From Acanthosepion esculentum (taxonomy: Eukaryota; Mollusca; Cephalopoda; Sepiida; Sepiidae), in assembly GCA_964036315.1 (NCBI GenBank), contig OZ038509.1:34033999-34097998 (forward strand): 64,000 nt of DNA. Direction: 5' to 3'. The translations under genes and the position numbers were made by a program. Below, in pieces: positions 32,447 to 44,673 of this stretch (within the stretch, counting starts at the first letter, position 1; every line of letters begins with the position of its first letter). The notes under the pieces are model-generated. The model was not told the origin of the DNA. It saw nothing but the letters and a program-made list of their open reading frames with translations, and did not search any database.

Positions 32447-33434
32447 CTAACACTTTCGCCCCAGCCCCTCAACCTCCGACGTCGTACTCTCTGGGTTGAG
32501 GTGTCTACTCGGTACTAACCGAACTGGCCGTAGGTCCCCTGAGCATCCATAGATCATTCGACCGGCCCACTGGTTTAATCCTGCTTCCTGCCCACGTTGT
32601 GTTTGGTTTGATCCAGAAAGCAGAAGTGATGTTCGTCCGTTCAAGATCAACTGAAGATGTAAACACGGCTGGAGAGTCTGTGCTAAGAAATTTAGAATGC
32701 ATAAAAAAAAAAAAAATTAATATCTGCAGAAAGCCAACAAAAAACTATTCAATGGTTGAATTGTTAATGTCTTTTATATAGCAGAAAAGAATAGTATAGA
32801 AAAGAAACGGTTTACAGAAAAGAAAAGTATTTGTTGTAAAAAACACTGGATTCTAGAGAGAGAGAGAGTTTACTGTGATTAACTTGTTGTTAAATCGTCT
32901 CAGAACTATATACGACTCTTGCGATATAGGGATAAAATTTCTGTGCGAGGCTTAAAGTTTATATTGGCGTTCCTCCTAAGCAGTAATAACAATAGTAGTA
33001 ATCTTCGTGGTAGCAGAACCAGCGGTACTTATATCAACAGTACATGTTAGCGGATGCTTCGTTCCAATCTCTGACGTCACTTCCTCTCCTCTTCGAGTCT
33101 CGAACTTGACTCTCCACTGTTTCTAGCCCAACACTGCCCGGGCTAATTCTCTTCTCCAGTCTCGCCAAGAATTTTCTCCCGTCTCTCATGTAGTGCCTCG
33201 ACCTGTAACGGTCGACTCTATTCCAAGTTTCAACCGATAAAAATTATTTCGACCCTTTTTTCATTGTTTTCTAATGACCCAAATCCCATTGGGTACAACC
33301 TCTGCCCTAGATCAGATTTCCCTTCAATAAACAAAATGCTCGGATCTAATTTCGCTACTCAGATCTACTCCAATTTCAAATTTAAAAAATATACGTGTGT
33401 GTGTGTGTTTCCCAGACTATCTCACGCTGTCACA
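32447..33434 (-). mobile_element. LTR-like element, copy 3 (short form)
   Basis: On the minus strand it starts TGTGACAG and ends GTGTTAG, flanked by the 5 bp duplication TGTTT (32442-32446 and 33435-33439). It aligns through its whole length with copies at 51187 and 60080, for example atcaaaccaaacacaacgtg, ccctcaacc-type 3' words and ctgagacgatttaacaac. It lacks the ~194 bp internal duplication of the other two. There is no long ORF, as expected for a solo LTR. The alternative is a non-autonomous element of another type. Confidence 0.75.
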
Positions 33435-33479
33435 TGTTTTACCTTCGTGCCTCAAAATATTAACCGAAATATATTTGGT

Positions 33480-33982
33480 TGATATTGTTCATAATAAAGA
33501 ACAAAGAACAAATAAATAAATAAATAAATATAATAAATAAAACTGAAGTATGAAAGTAAGTAAAAAACAATGATTTAAAATTAACGTGGCTAGTCAAGCT
33601 GGAAATATACTTAATAGACAATGCATTTCTTTCTTTAAATTTATAAATAATCTTTGTAAAATCACTTGTAATGACTTTTATGCCCTGTTTTTTAAAGAAC
33701 ACATTTTTATTTCAAATTATTGTTTTCAAATACCCATTTTAAATAATTTATTCCGTACCGTATCAGTTTTTTTAGCGGAATGTATCAATTGATCAATCAA
33801 TTCAAGGGAAAATAAAATTTTAGCCCTACTTAAATTCGACGAAAATCAAAGAAAGTGGCAGCCTTAACTCGACGATTAGCAGTTTGGGTTAATGAGTGTA
33901 ACTGGGGTAGTGTTGAGGAAATATGATATCATTAAGCAGTACATATAAAAAATGAACAATAAATTAAACTAATAATTCACAT

Positions 33983-33984
<2 letters not shown>
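33480..33984. other. Unassigned AT-rich sequence
   Basis: Contains an (AAAT)n-like run (33511-33541) and nothing else recognised. Confidence 0.3.
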
Positions 33985-34042
<58 letters not shown>

Positions 34043-34080
34043 ACACACACGCTAACACACTGACATATATATATATATAT
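33985..34080. repeat. (GA)n-(CA)n-(TA)n arrays
   Basis: About 55 bases of GA, then short CA and TA runs. Confidence 0.95.
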
Positions 34081-34298
34081 AAAAACACACTCAAGATAGA
34101 TACACACGTGCCTGGAAATTTTTTTTTAAATAAATATTTTATAGAATTATTACAATAATTTTTAATGTACCAACATCTTTTTTTTTAATTTCAGGCACAT
34201 TTTTGAAAAGGAATCATTTTAGAATCTAAGTTATACCAATAGTATATTTTGTTAAATATTGCAATTAGCCCGACAAAAATTGATGATCTTGAGTCGCA

Positions 34299-34302
<4 letters not shown>

Positions 34303-34351
<49 letters not shown>

Positions 34352-34382
34352 TATATATATGTATATATGTATGTATGTATGT
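34303..34382. repeat. (TA)n and (GTAT)n array
   Basis: TA dinucleotides interrupted by cac and gtatgtat units. Confidence 0.95.
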
Positions 34383-34535
34383 ACAGTTTTAGGTAAATGA
34401 GTTAACGAGATATTAGCGACCATATACGCGTGTACTAGCGTGCATATATTGGTAAGCAAATAAGCAATTACCAAATTTAACCAAGAGGTGGCGACATAAT
34501 AGTGCTCAAGGTGATTAGACAGAGCTAAGAAATAT

Positions 34536-34701
34536 ATGTTAATAAACACAGTATACCTACGTTTGGTGTGAGACTCAAATTTCGTTTGTTACCCACTTCA
34601 TCGAGCACAAGATATCGCTTACTGTTTATTTTAAAAATATTCAAATTAAACAATAAGCGATATCTAATATCAAATGTAGGTATATGTGTATTTATTAACA
34701 T
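34536..34701. mobile_element. Foldback MITE, 166 bp
   Basis: Long terminal inverted repeats: atgttaataaacacagtata / cctacgtttg on the left, and caaatgtaggtatatgtg / tatttattaacat on the right. A second inner inverted pair, gatatcgcttactgttta and taaacaataagcgatatc, flanks the middle. Non-coding. A microsatellite follows immediately. Confidence 0.75.
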
Positions 34702-34713
34702 ACACAGACACAA

Positions 34714-34777
<64 letters not shown>

Positions 34778-34790
34778 ATATATATATTGC
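34702..34790. repeat. (CA)n-(TA)n array
   Basis: CA and TA dinucleotides, abutting the MITE. Confidence 0.95.
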
Positions 34791-36049
34791 CTCGCAAAGA
34801 AGGATAATGGACTGCTCTGAGTGTGCGGTTAGATTCAGCATGGGTGGTCACTTGGAAGATCTTTTTTGCACTAGGAAGTCCTGACATCAGCTTCCGCTTC
34901 CTATTTGTGGTAGTCGATTTTGTAAATGATTTTAGACCCTTTTTATAGAAACATCCGTGATGCGTCTCTTTTGCCTTGAGCGGCGGATCAGAAACAGACA
35001 CGTATACTTCCACTAAACCTACATCTGTGAAGTTAAACTATGATGATGGTCGACCGTCGTTAAGTAGGTTTATTAATGTTTGGCATGGACTCTGGAAGTG
35101 AATACCACAACGAGATTATAAATTCACACAGTAATAAGTAAATTAATTCGCTTTTAGAAACATTGAATTGTTCAGTCCAAGTATTCACTGTATTACCCAC
35201 CTTCTGCCAAGAGACGAACGGATAAAAAAAACACATTTTTCTTCTAAACTGTTAGTTTGGATTCTATAAAAATATCATTGATCAGGGAGGAATATAATTT
35301 CAAAGCCGTTTTCCTTAGCCATCTCTTTTTGTACCAGAAGTCAAGTAATTCATAATGACGAATATTCTGGGATTTTGACCATAGTTTAATGGTTATGCGG
35401 GTAAAAGGAATCGGAATGTGGAAAATGGAATCGGCATGGCGCCTTCAAATTCCCTCCGTGTTCATTATATTTATTATTTAGATTAATCGAGGATAAATCG
35501 TGGCATTCACTTTCGCACAACCCCTCCATGCAATTATGGCGCAATTAACAGAGCACATTGGGCTCTATCGCCTTGTTTGGCAACCCATCTAAGAGAAGGA
35601 GAAGCCTAAATTCTAAACCGTTTGGATGTGGGGTTTGAAACATTACCGAAAACACGACAGCAACACGGAGCGCCGTGAGTCGGTGGCCACACACTCCACA
35701 GGGAGTCTTCATTGAAAAGAAACTCATCATGCTGTAATGGGTAAAAATTATACTTTCATATCAATAACAAGTTACATTCTTACGTGCTGCTCCATATTTG
35801 TTGCCTTCTATCAAATCTAAATCACACTTAGTAAATAATTTGAATGCCTCGAGTGAGGTAAACATAAGCGTACTAAACTGGTGGACTATTAGTACCGAAT
35901 ACAAAGTTCACTACTCGATTATGTTTTGATAGAGGATATTTGAACTTATACAAAATTAAACTTCATAAATAATATCATAATATTAGTTCCATGACGAACT
36001 CCGCTCTAACGCATATATTCGGAACTAATCTCCATAAATTTTATTTACA
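34791..36049. other. Unassigned sequence
   Basis: No feature recognised. Open frames at 34525-35013 and 35545-35730 (minus) have no family signature; the former is mostly microsatellite and MITE read-through. Confidence 0.3.
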
Positions 36050-37180
36050 ATTTATTTATGTTTCCTTATTTGGGATTGTGTTTTCGGTTCCTTCTGGGGT
36101 CTGCTTCAACTAAGTGCATCTGGCGTTTTCAGCCTCATCGTCAAAGTCTTATTTATTAATTGTTATTATATTCCCCCACTCTCAAATGGAGTAGATGTTT
36201 ATCCCTTGTATCCTGGTTAAAACTGGATTCCAGGTTCTTTCTAAAGTCTATTTCAACTCTATACTTCTAACGTCCCCGCAAGAACTCAGAAGTTTTCTCA
36301 TTGCATTACTTCTTCCCCTTTCTTAAGCAGTAAAACTCCACACAGTAAACCTTTGTCTTGAGTGGCTCCCAGGCCTTCTATTGGGTGAACATTTGAAAAA
36401 AAATGAATAAAATTATTATTATTATTATTATTATTATCTAATCTACTTTAGCACGTGGAATTTTGCTGATAATCAAAAAAGGAGTAGATAATTCCTCATA
36501 CTGTGCGGTTCAGACTCTACCCAGGTCTTTTGAACAGCGGTAGACGTGTATCCCTTGTTCCCTGTTTAGGATTGGGTTTCCGGTTCTTTCAACGCTGTAC
36601 TGCTGGCGCCCTTGCCTGAAATCTGAAATTTTATTCAGTGATTATTATTACATTTTCCCTCTCCCAATAGGAGTAGATATGTTTTCCTATCGTCCGCTTC
36701 ACACTCCTCCCCAGTCTTTCGAAACGGAGTATAGGTTTATCTCTTGTTTCCTGTTTAGGATTGTTTCCTCTTCCTTCTAAAGTCTACTTCAACTCTATAC
36801 CTGAACTCTGAATTGTTTTTCCCTAATTATTTATTTTTTCTCTTCCCCTGGTAGGAATAGATAGGCTCGCCTATTGCCTGATTCATACTCCTCCCCATTA
36901 TTTTGAAGAGGAGCAGAGGTTTATTCCTTGTTTCCTCTTTAGGATTGGTTTTCCGGTTCCTTCTAAAGGCTACTTCAATTCTATACTGTTAACGTCTCAG
37001 ACTGAACTCTGAAATTTTATTCAGTAATTAAATCTTAACCTGTTCGAATCTAGAATTAGCTATTATCATTCCTGCATAGATACAAGAACTTCACTTCTTT
37101 CCCTTTCTTACACGAATACAACTCCCCACAGTAACACTCTACCTTGAGTGACCCTTGAGTGAACATTAATAAAAAGTAAA
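36050..37180 (+). repeat. ~185 bp tandem repeat linked to a LINE 3' tail
   Basis: A block containing ttatcccttgtttcctgtttagga, then ggtttccggttc, ttctaaagtctacttcaact and ctatac, recurs near 36057, 36198, 36548, 36738 and 36922. The last three are spaced ~185-190. Between and after them lie copies of a LINE-type tail, actccacacagtaaac / cttgagtggc at 36335-36380 and actccccacagtaacac / cttgagtgac at 37112-37150. This tail resembles those at 41520, 45330 and 47715. No ORF. An (ATT)n run sits at 36414-36437. Confidence 0.65.
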
Positions 37181-37924
37181 AAACATGCCCAATACAAGTG
37201 GCCTTTTGTCAAAGTAAATTAAACTTAGTAAATAACAAAATCTTTTCATTGAGAAAATGACCCATATTAAAATCTCTTGTGTCATTCTTTGACTCACATT
37301 AAAGTGCCCCTTGCAGTATTCTTTGACAGTCAATGTCAAGCAATGTAGATGATTTTTGTCACCCGATTTTCGATAACTCTTTTCAGAAATATCGCTGACC
37401 AATAATTTTGCTTTCATCTCGATTGAACACTTGAATTCTTTTTTAATAAGACGGTACCAAGTAGCACCGGTTTTTGAGATTTCGGACACTCAAGAGGAAT
37501 TTTGTCATACGTATTAGAGTGAAAACGCCCTTGAGACAATCTCCGCCCCGCAAGACCCTTCACAGTCTGATAATATTAAAATATTCGGGCGACCTATGCC
37601 CCAGTACTTGCTTAAAATAGTCATCTAATGCATGTCATTTCTCCTGAGAGTAGGGAAGTCGGGTAGACTGAAAATTGTTTTCGTGGTACTATTTGGATAA
37701 TTCCTTTCAAAACAAACATAGGAACAGAATTTTCTCTGGTTACAGAAGGTCATTTTATAGCGGGGGCCGACAGAGCGATTGTTAGTCCCATATTAGTACT
37801 TAAATTAGTAATTCTTATGGAGAATTATGTTGTTGAAATGCTAATAGGCAAATTTAATTGAAATTGTGAATTATTAAATAATAATTACATGTAAAGTGCA
37901 TTTCCAGATATTATTTCGTACTTT
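37181..37924. other. Unassigned sequence
   Basis: A minus-strand frame of 107 codons (37166-37489) is open but I recognise no domain in it. No repeat seen. Confidence 0.3.
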
Positions 37925-38215
37925 TTTTGTCACGGTTATTGGCGCAGAAAGGAGAATTTCTGGCCTACAGTATTGCGCATTAATAGCTTTGGAGGATAGA
38001 ATCCATTTTTGCCCGCCAGCAATTGTTTAAATAGCAGGGAACACTGGCTGCTCGGTTGTAAGCCGGTCAAAGTAATGGATAGCTCTGAATTCAAAATCGA
38101 GGATAAAGCATCGAGGAATCTACTCCACTATCTCTATGAAGAATGCGTGGCAATAAGAAAAAGGAACGCGTGGTGAAACATGATCGTTTACGCCCTGAAA
38201 GAACGTGGAAAATGG
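37925..38215 (+). repeat. Dispersed repeat plus RTE-like tail
   Basis: ggttattggcgcagaa, gagaatttctgg, gaatccatttt and gtttaaatagcaggg are shared in order with 53350-53445. The right part (38130-38212) has tggtgaaacatgatcg and tttacgccctgaaag, like the RTE-like LINE tail. Function unknown. Confidence 0.5.
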
Positions 38216-38290
38216 TATATATTATTTGACTCAATAAATCGTTAAAATGAGTGATATGGATATAACTGCATACTTAATGACCTCCAATTT

Positions 38291-38303
38291 CTATCTATCT
38301 ATC

Positions 38304-38381
<78 letters not shown>

Positions 38382-38394
38382 GATAGATAGATAG

Positions 38395-38395
<1 letters not shown>
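38291..38395. repeat. Palindrome around (TA)n
   Basis: tctatctatctatctcga, then ~75 bases of TA, then tcgagatagatagataga. The flanks are exact inverses, so the entire ~105 bp can fold into one hairpin. Confidence 0.95.
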
Positions 38396-38425
<30 letters not shown>

Positions 38426-38509
38426 ATTTTTGTTTCAAAGATTTCAAGTGGTGAATATATATATCTTACTTTGCGAATCCTGCTAGTTAATTATACGCAC
38501 AAGTCCTTG

Positions 38510-38871
38510 GAGAATGTCAATCATTAATTTTATTATGTAAAACAGTTTCAGAAAATCTGTTCTGAATCAATAATAAATAAAACTAAGACATTATTTAATT
38601 AGAAAAGATTTTAATTAATTTTATGAATAATATATATTATGAACACTATTGTCTTAAGAACATTTTTTCAATGAATAATGATTTTTCCAAGAATTGTTTT
38701 CTTTTTTTTAATTGTAAATATAACAATTTGTAAAGTTTTACATCTTTTAAACTTAGGTATTATTTTGCAGTGGTTAAATGGTATTCTTTTAAGTAAAACT
38801 ATATTTATTAATCATAAATGCAAAAGCTTATTACATTTCAGCGACCGCCACAATTTTAAAAACAATGTTGA

Positions 38872-38945
<74 letters not shown>

Positions 38946-39530
38946 AACGAGCCTATCTTTTATCATTATCAGAAAATAAGAGCGATGCCTTTAGTAAATA
39001 TGAAATTTAAAGGTAATTCTATAATTTCTTCAATAAGCGTCTTCCTAGATAAGAGTATAAAGCCAAAGTACCTAAAATTCGGTAAAATATCAGATTATTT
39101 ATTTTCCTAAAATTTTAAGATTACTGGGTAGTGAAAAGAATTATATAAAAATGGCTCTCACGTATATTATACAGTTATGTCTCCAGTAGAAATAATTCCC
39201 AAACTTAAGTCTATTGAAAAAATTGTCAACACATTAAAAAGTCATTCACCTCCACGTTAAAACATGTTTTTCTGAGATATTTAAATTGAAAGTGTGTAAT
39301 ATTTGTTTCAAATCAGTTTAAGTAAACTTTAAATTAAGTAGCTCCACAGTTTTTGAGAGATACTTTTAGTTTAAATTACTTTTCAAATACGGCTTATTGG
39401 GAATATTAAATTTAATTTGCTAGCTTTAAATTAAAACTAGAATAAAAGTGTCAATAAAGATTTTTCATTTTTAAGAGATTTTTTAAACCTTAGGTATCGT
39501 TTTTCTTTGGAGGTACCTATACCAATATAT
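38510..39530 (+). mobile_element. AT-rich TIR element, copy II (5'-truncated)
   Basis: It aligns with 42820-44670 and with copy I: agacattatttaattag, cactattgtcttaagaac, caagaattgttttc, gaccgccac, tcagaaaataagagcgat, ctcacgt and aagatttttcatt. The right end, tctttggaggtaccta (39513-39528), is the inverse of the left end of copy III, taggtacctccacaaga. A (GT)n array interrupts it. Confidence 0.65.
38873..38942. repeat. (GT)n microsatellite
   Basis: About 68 bases of uninterrupted GT within the AT-rich element. Confidence 0.97.
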
Positions 39531-39835
39531 ATATTCGATGATCAGGTAGACAGTAAAAAAAAAATCATAGAGACGAATGTAAAGGAAGAGACATAAAAAC
39601 GGTAAAATAAAAAGTGTGCAATGTCCATTCTCATTTTTATTTTTTTACATTGGTTGTGGATTTTTTTTTCAATGAAGATAAGTAAAAGAGATAATAGAAT
39701 AGTGAACTGAGACACCTTTTATTCTAGCCACTAAACGGTCATAAACGTTGACTGAATCAGGAGAAAGGAAAATCTTTCGAGTCGACGTTTTTATGAAAGG
39801 CATAGAAATACTTGTGTAAATAATACGATTTAACT

Positions 39836-39836
39836 G

Positions 39837-39873
<37 letters not shown>

Positions 39874-39934
39874 CGTGTGTGTGTGTGTTTATGTGTGTGT
39901 GCATTTGCGTGTGTGTGCTTATATTGTGTCTGTG

Positions 39935-40007
<73 letters not shown>

Positions 40008-40114
40008 TTATCGAGCACTGTTTTTTTTTTAAATAAAAGTAACTGCTAAGAACACTGTATTATAAATCTTACGGTTCTTTATTATTATTTTAATAGAAAT
40101 ATATATATATATAA

Positions 40115-40162
<48 letters not shown>

Positions 40163-40187
40163 TCATATATTTGTGTGCGTTTATGTA

Positions 40188-40247
<60 letters not shown>

Positions 40248-40252
40248 AGTGC
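39836..40252. repeat. Compound (TA)n/(GT)n arrays
   Basis: TA and GT dinucleotide runs at 39838-39925, 39935-40007, 40097-40160 and 40190-40235, with short unique spacers. Confidence 0.95.
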
Positions 40253-40795
40253 GTGTTTACATAATTGGCCCTGATCTATCATCTCGTCTGCAGTCGCTCT
40301 CTCACAGTCTTTTTTTACAAATACGATCACGGTAATTGCTCCGATGAGCTGCTTTCGCTGGTTCCCAGGCCTCATGAATTTAAGCGTCCTACGAGGCTGG
40401 CATCCCGTTCCCACCCCTTCACCGTTGAAACTGTTAGAAGTAGACGTCTATTCTACTCCAATAGCTGCATGTCTCGTACATCTCGCCTGTAGAACTCCCT
40501 TCCTTATTCCTGTTTCCCTGACAAATATAATCTCCAACTATTTAAGTATAACGTCAATCGACATCTCCAGTTGCCTTGATCTATCCACTTCTCTTCTCCG
40601 CATCCTTTCCCCTTTCATTCCTATCTGCTCTCGCTCGAAATCTTCTGTAACCCCCTTGCCTTTATCGATCCACTATCTTTCTCCACATCCTCTCCTTTAC
40701 CACTCCTATCTGCTCTTCCTCCAAACCTTCTGTAACCCCTTGCGTGCTAGTGGCTTCCAGCCTTGCATGCGGTGAAAAGCTTAAAAAAATACATA
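40253..40795 (+). pseudogene. LINE 3' end (Jockey/CR1-like)
   Basis: Plus-strand frames read ending blocks of the LINE ORF: YKYDHGNCSDELLSLVPRPH (about 40317), EFKRPTRLASRSHPF (about 40376), RTSRLWNSLPYSCFP (about 40473) and YNLQLFKYNVNRHL (about 40528). The WNSLPxxxFP...FKxxVNRHL series closes this LINE family's ORF. Frame changes near 40490 and a duplicated tail (two ctatctgctct blocks near 40622 and 40706) follow. 5'-truncated, inactive. Confidence 0.75.
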
Positions 40796-41369
40796 TGTAT
40801 ATATGCGTGTTTGTGTCTCCGTTTGTAGGGATGTGTTCGTCTGTGTATATTTACGGCTGACCCGTAATGCGGAGGAAATAATTGTGATTGTAAATTTCAA
40901 ACTGTATGAGGGTGCAATCCATTTCTTTATCTACATAAACTTTCGATGTGATATGACAGTTCTGAAAAGTTTTAATTAAGTATAAGAAGGATTCTAGAAT
41001 ATTCTTCTGGGGTAATTTCCTTCGAAATAAGCTAGATTCTATCTCCTAATGGAGCACTTCATATTCCACGCGCGATCTGAATTTTTGTCCTGTTTTTCAT
41101 GATGCTGAATAGAAGAGTAACGTTTCGACTGTTTATGAAGGGAAGAGATCCACAGCAACTCTTAGCAAAGTTTTGATGAAAGCGTAAGACAGCACGAAGA
41201 AACCATCTGCAAAAAAAACAAATGAACATGGCGATTTTTCTCAATTATACAAGTTCAAAGGAATGTAACGCTATTTTAATTTAAGAAAGGCGAGTAAAAT
41301 TTTTATTTTTCCAAACACTCATTTGGTAGAGAATCTGCTACGGAATGAAAACCTTTTTAGCCAAAAATT

Positions 41370-41590
41370 GGAGCCGAGCGCTTAATAATGGAACACATCG
41401 CGAACCACTGCCCTGTGGAACTGACTCCCAACAGGATATTTTCCTGATCACTACAATCTTAACTTGTTCAAGTCTCGGGTTAACCGTTAACTTCCACTCC
41501 TCTACACACAAATGAACTCCTAACGTAACCCTCTACCTCGAGTGGCCCTCAAGCCTTGTAAAGCCTGAACATTACATTAAAAATATAAAA
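41370..41590 (+). mobile_element. LINE 3' end scrap
   Basis: Translates to an LPTGYFPDHYNLNLFKSRV-like block (about 41422) after a frame change, then VNRYLPLL-like residues. The DNA ends with ctcgagtggccctcaagcc. Same closing motif as 40253-40795 but a diverged subfamily. Confidence 0.6.
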
Positions 41591-42239
41591 TAAAAACGAT
41601 CAGCGTTAAAGGAAAGGATTATGAGAAGTAGTTATCCTGTCTACTGACCATCATTAATGAAGTATTTCTGATCATCGAGCAGGATAATGTAGCTATTTGC
41701 AATGCAAGGGTCTGTATACAATGAGTTGAATGCAAGAAATTATGCTGTTATATTGGCTCACATTCTATTCAAATTACAATTCCATTGAGAACTTGTGAGG
41801 CATCTTTTCAATAAGCGCCTTTATGTCAAGAAACAGCTTAATCTGTTGCTTGGGTGAAATTCTACAGGAAGTTGGGAAAAAAATGTTAATGCCCTTAATG
41901 TTAAACAAGCAAATACATGTTTTAGGGTCAAAAGAAAAACGTTGCAATTGCAAGTTTAATTTTAAACAATTATTGATGTCTTATAATTATTTTTTTCACG
42001 TTCAATTTTACTTGAAAAAAATATGGAAAGTTCTTCATATTTCCTGAATATAATATGTTTCACTTTAACAGAATCCCAGATTCTCATACAAACACGGATA
42101 TATACGAGGTGTGTGTTGGCGGGATGTGGTCGGTTGGGTCGGCAATGAAACAATGATGGGCCGCGAAGATTTTCTCAAATCAGAATAAATGATCAAGTAT
42201 CAGAGATATTTTGAAGGGGCTTCTTGATACGGCAGACAA
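41591..42239. other. Unassigned sequence
   Basis: No gene or repeat recognised. Confidence 0.3.
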
Positions 42240-42256
42240 CTTTTCGGTAGATGAGC

Positions 42257-42312
<56 letters not shown>

Positions 42313-42327
42313 GCTCATCTACCGAAA

Positions 42328-42402
<75 letters not shown>
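42240..42402. repeat. Palindrome around (TA)n plus (TA)n-(GA)n
   Basis: cttttcggtagatgagcgta at 42240 is repeated exactly as its inverse, tacgctcatctaccgaaaag, at about 42310-42329, with only TA between them. A second (TA)n and a (GA)n array follow to 42402. Confidence 0.95.
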
Positions 42403-42404
<2 letters not shown>

Positions 42405-42407
<3 letters not shown>

Positions 42408-44673
42408 TAGGTACCTCCACAAGAATGCTAAAAATCAGCATACTGTGATGAAAGAAAGCTCCAAACATTTTATCATCCTAATCTTTATGTTCTTATTAAA
42501 AGGAAAGTTCTAAGTATTTTTTAAATCCTTTTTAGAACATTCGAAATGTTGATTAAATTATTGTTTTCTTGCGTCAACGGATGTATTAGAAATTAGCATA
42601 GTAAATTTTAGCGTCTTTTTTGCGGTGACAGACATTAAATTTGAAATTCTTGCAAAAATCAAAAAAAAAGAAATTGTCGGATTTTAATGAAATTTTCAGG
42701 ACTTATTCAAAAATGAATGAAAACGTGATAATTATTCGTGACTATATTAGTTAAAAGGAGATCTCTTTGAAGAATTTAAATCAACAATTTTTTTTTTTTT
42801 TTGTAAAATCGGATCCCGTTTTGCGAAAATAAATCTAAGACATTACTTAATCAGGAAAGCTTTTAACTGCTTTTATTATGTATTTATGATGTATTATGGA
42901 CACTATTGTCTTAAGAACAAAATATTTTCAACGAATAATGAATTTCTACAAGAATTGTTTTCATTTATTAAAAATTTAATCAGAATAATTCATAAAATTT
43001 TAAATCTTTTAAAATTCCTGTATTAATTTGTACCAGTTTTGTTAGGTCATATTGTTATTAAGTAAAATCTATATTTACTATTCCTAAATGGAAACGCTAC
43101 TACAATAAAGCGACCGCCAGACTCTTTAATTTTTCATGTGTATATAAACGAAACGATTTTTGTAATCATCACTACATTATCAGAGCGATAATTATAGTAA
43201 AGTTAAAGGCAAAATAAATTAAATTCAATTAAAAAAATTACAAGATTTGTTTTCATTATTTCACAGTTTTAATTAGAATAATTTATAATATTTTTAAATC
43301 TTTTAAAATTCTGTTCCAATCGCGTAACTCTTATGAAATATAGTTAAATAAAATTTTATTTAGTAACCAAATATCGTAAAGCTTATTATAATTTGATGAA
43401 CCTGAATATTTTAAAAATAATTTTGAATTGTTTTGTATATGTATAAACGGGCCAAATTTTATACATAAGGTCGCCCATACACGACACTATCAGAAAATAA
43501 GAGCGATAACTACAATAAATTTAGAGCAAAAATTCTCTAAAATTCAATAATTTATGGAGGATATTTTCTTAAATGTTTAATATTACCGAGTAGTGAAAAG
43601 GCGCTCGCGTTATATTCCTCAATTAATTTTTTAAGGTTAAAGCCCCATTAGAACAACATCAGATAAAAATCTGTCATCGATCTCTAATGGGTGTGTTTAA
43701 AAGCTGTCAACATAAATACATAAGTTACCATCTTGTTAAAAAATACATTTCTGTCATATTTTGAAATTAAAGTAAATGATAGTTGTTTCAAATTATACTT
43801 TAAATCAGCTAACATTCCCAAATAAACTTTCAGAAAAATATATTTTATTTCTTATTTTTAAGCGGTATCACCCAATGCAAGGCAGTAAAGCCACTAAGAC
43901 ACAAGGAGTCACAGGATGTGGAAGAATTAGGAACTGAATCATTAATAATGAGATGAACCAGAAGATAGTAATGAGGTAGGCAGTAGATAGCGATTGACAT
44001 TGCATTTAAATTTATGCAGATTAAGGTTGGCTGGAAAGCATGGAACCGGAAGGGAGTTCCACAAGCGAGAAGTCCGAGAAAATAAACTGTTAGCATAAAA
44101 TTTACGGATACGTCTAGTGAGATCAACTGTAAATTGATGAGATCTTAAAAAGTCTAGGAATCATTGCGAAGAGCTTATCTGAACAATTATTATGAAAGTA
44201 TTTATAGAAAAGACACAGAGAGGCAACCTTACGGCGGTTGGAATGTAACTGAATCCGAGCCGCCAGCCCAGTAACAATAATATTACTGATTCGTCTTTGG
44301 ATTTTATCAAGGAGCTGCAGGTAAATAGTAGGTGCACCGGACCATATGTGGCAGCAATATTCTAAGCATGGACGAATGGTAGACTTATAGATATTTTTGG
44401 AAGATTTTTGAATAAAGAGATTTACATTTTTATAACAGTTTGCTAAAAATGCTGCCAAAGTAAAAAAAAAAAATTAGAAATTTTAAAATGAAAATTCCTT
44501 CCAATCAATTTAAATTAGTTATGAAATACAGCAAAGTATTTTGCTTATTGGAAATATTAAATTTAATCTATGAGCTTGAAATTAAAACTGAAATAAAAGC
44601 TTCAAGAAAGATTTTTCATTAGTAAAATTTAATTTTAAATGTTAGGTAGCGCGTTTTTGTGGCGACACCTAAT
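42405..44673 (+). mobile_element. AT-rich TIR element, copy III (both ends present)
   Basis: Left end taggtacctccacaagaatg (42407), right end gcgtttttgtggcgacac then ctaata (44650-44673): imperfect terminal inverted repeats of ~20-25 bases with TA at the borders. The interior matches copies I and II. It carries an internal partial duplication (42950-43230 against 43240-43570, for example ttaaatcttttaaaattc and ataaacg blocks) and a nested minus-strand LINE at 43855-44460. Without that insertion it is ~1.65 kb. No ORF is visible, so it would be a non-autonomous DNA transposon mobilised by an unknown transposase. Confidence 0.6.
43855..44460 (-). pseudogene. LINE 3' end nested in the AT-rich element
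   Basis: Minus-strand translation: SSKNIYKSTIRPCLEYCCHI then WSGAPTIYLQLLDKIQRRI (about 44400-44290), then FYKYFHNNCSDKLFAMIPRL (about 44210-44155), and in other frames FSRTSRLWNSLPVPCFP (about 44075) and LNLHKFKCNVNRYLLP (about 44020). This is the post-RT region of the same LINE family as 5345, 28264 and 54540. The frame is open for 111 codons before the first break, so it is less decayed than its relatives. The terminal tail is at 43860. Confidence 0.8.

Noticed and set aside
38678..39110. 110- and 81-codon frames with Cys-Val repeats
   Set aside because: They run through the (GT)n array inside the non-coding AT-rich element.
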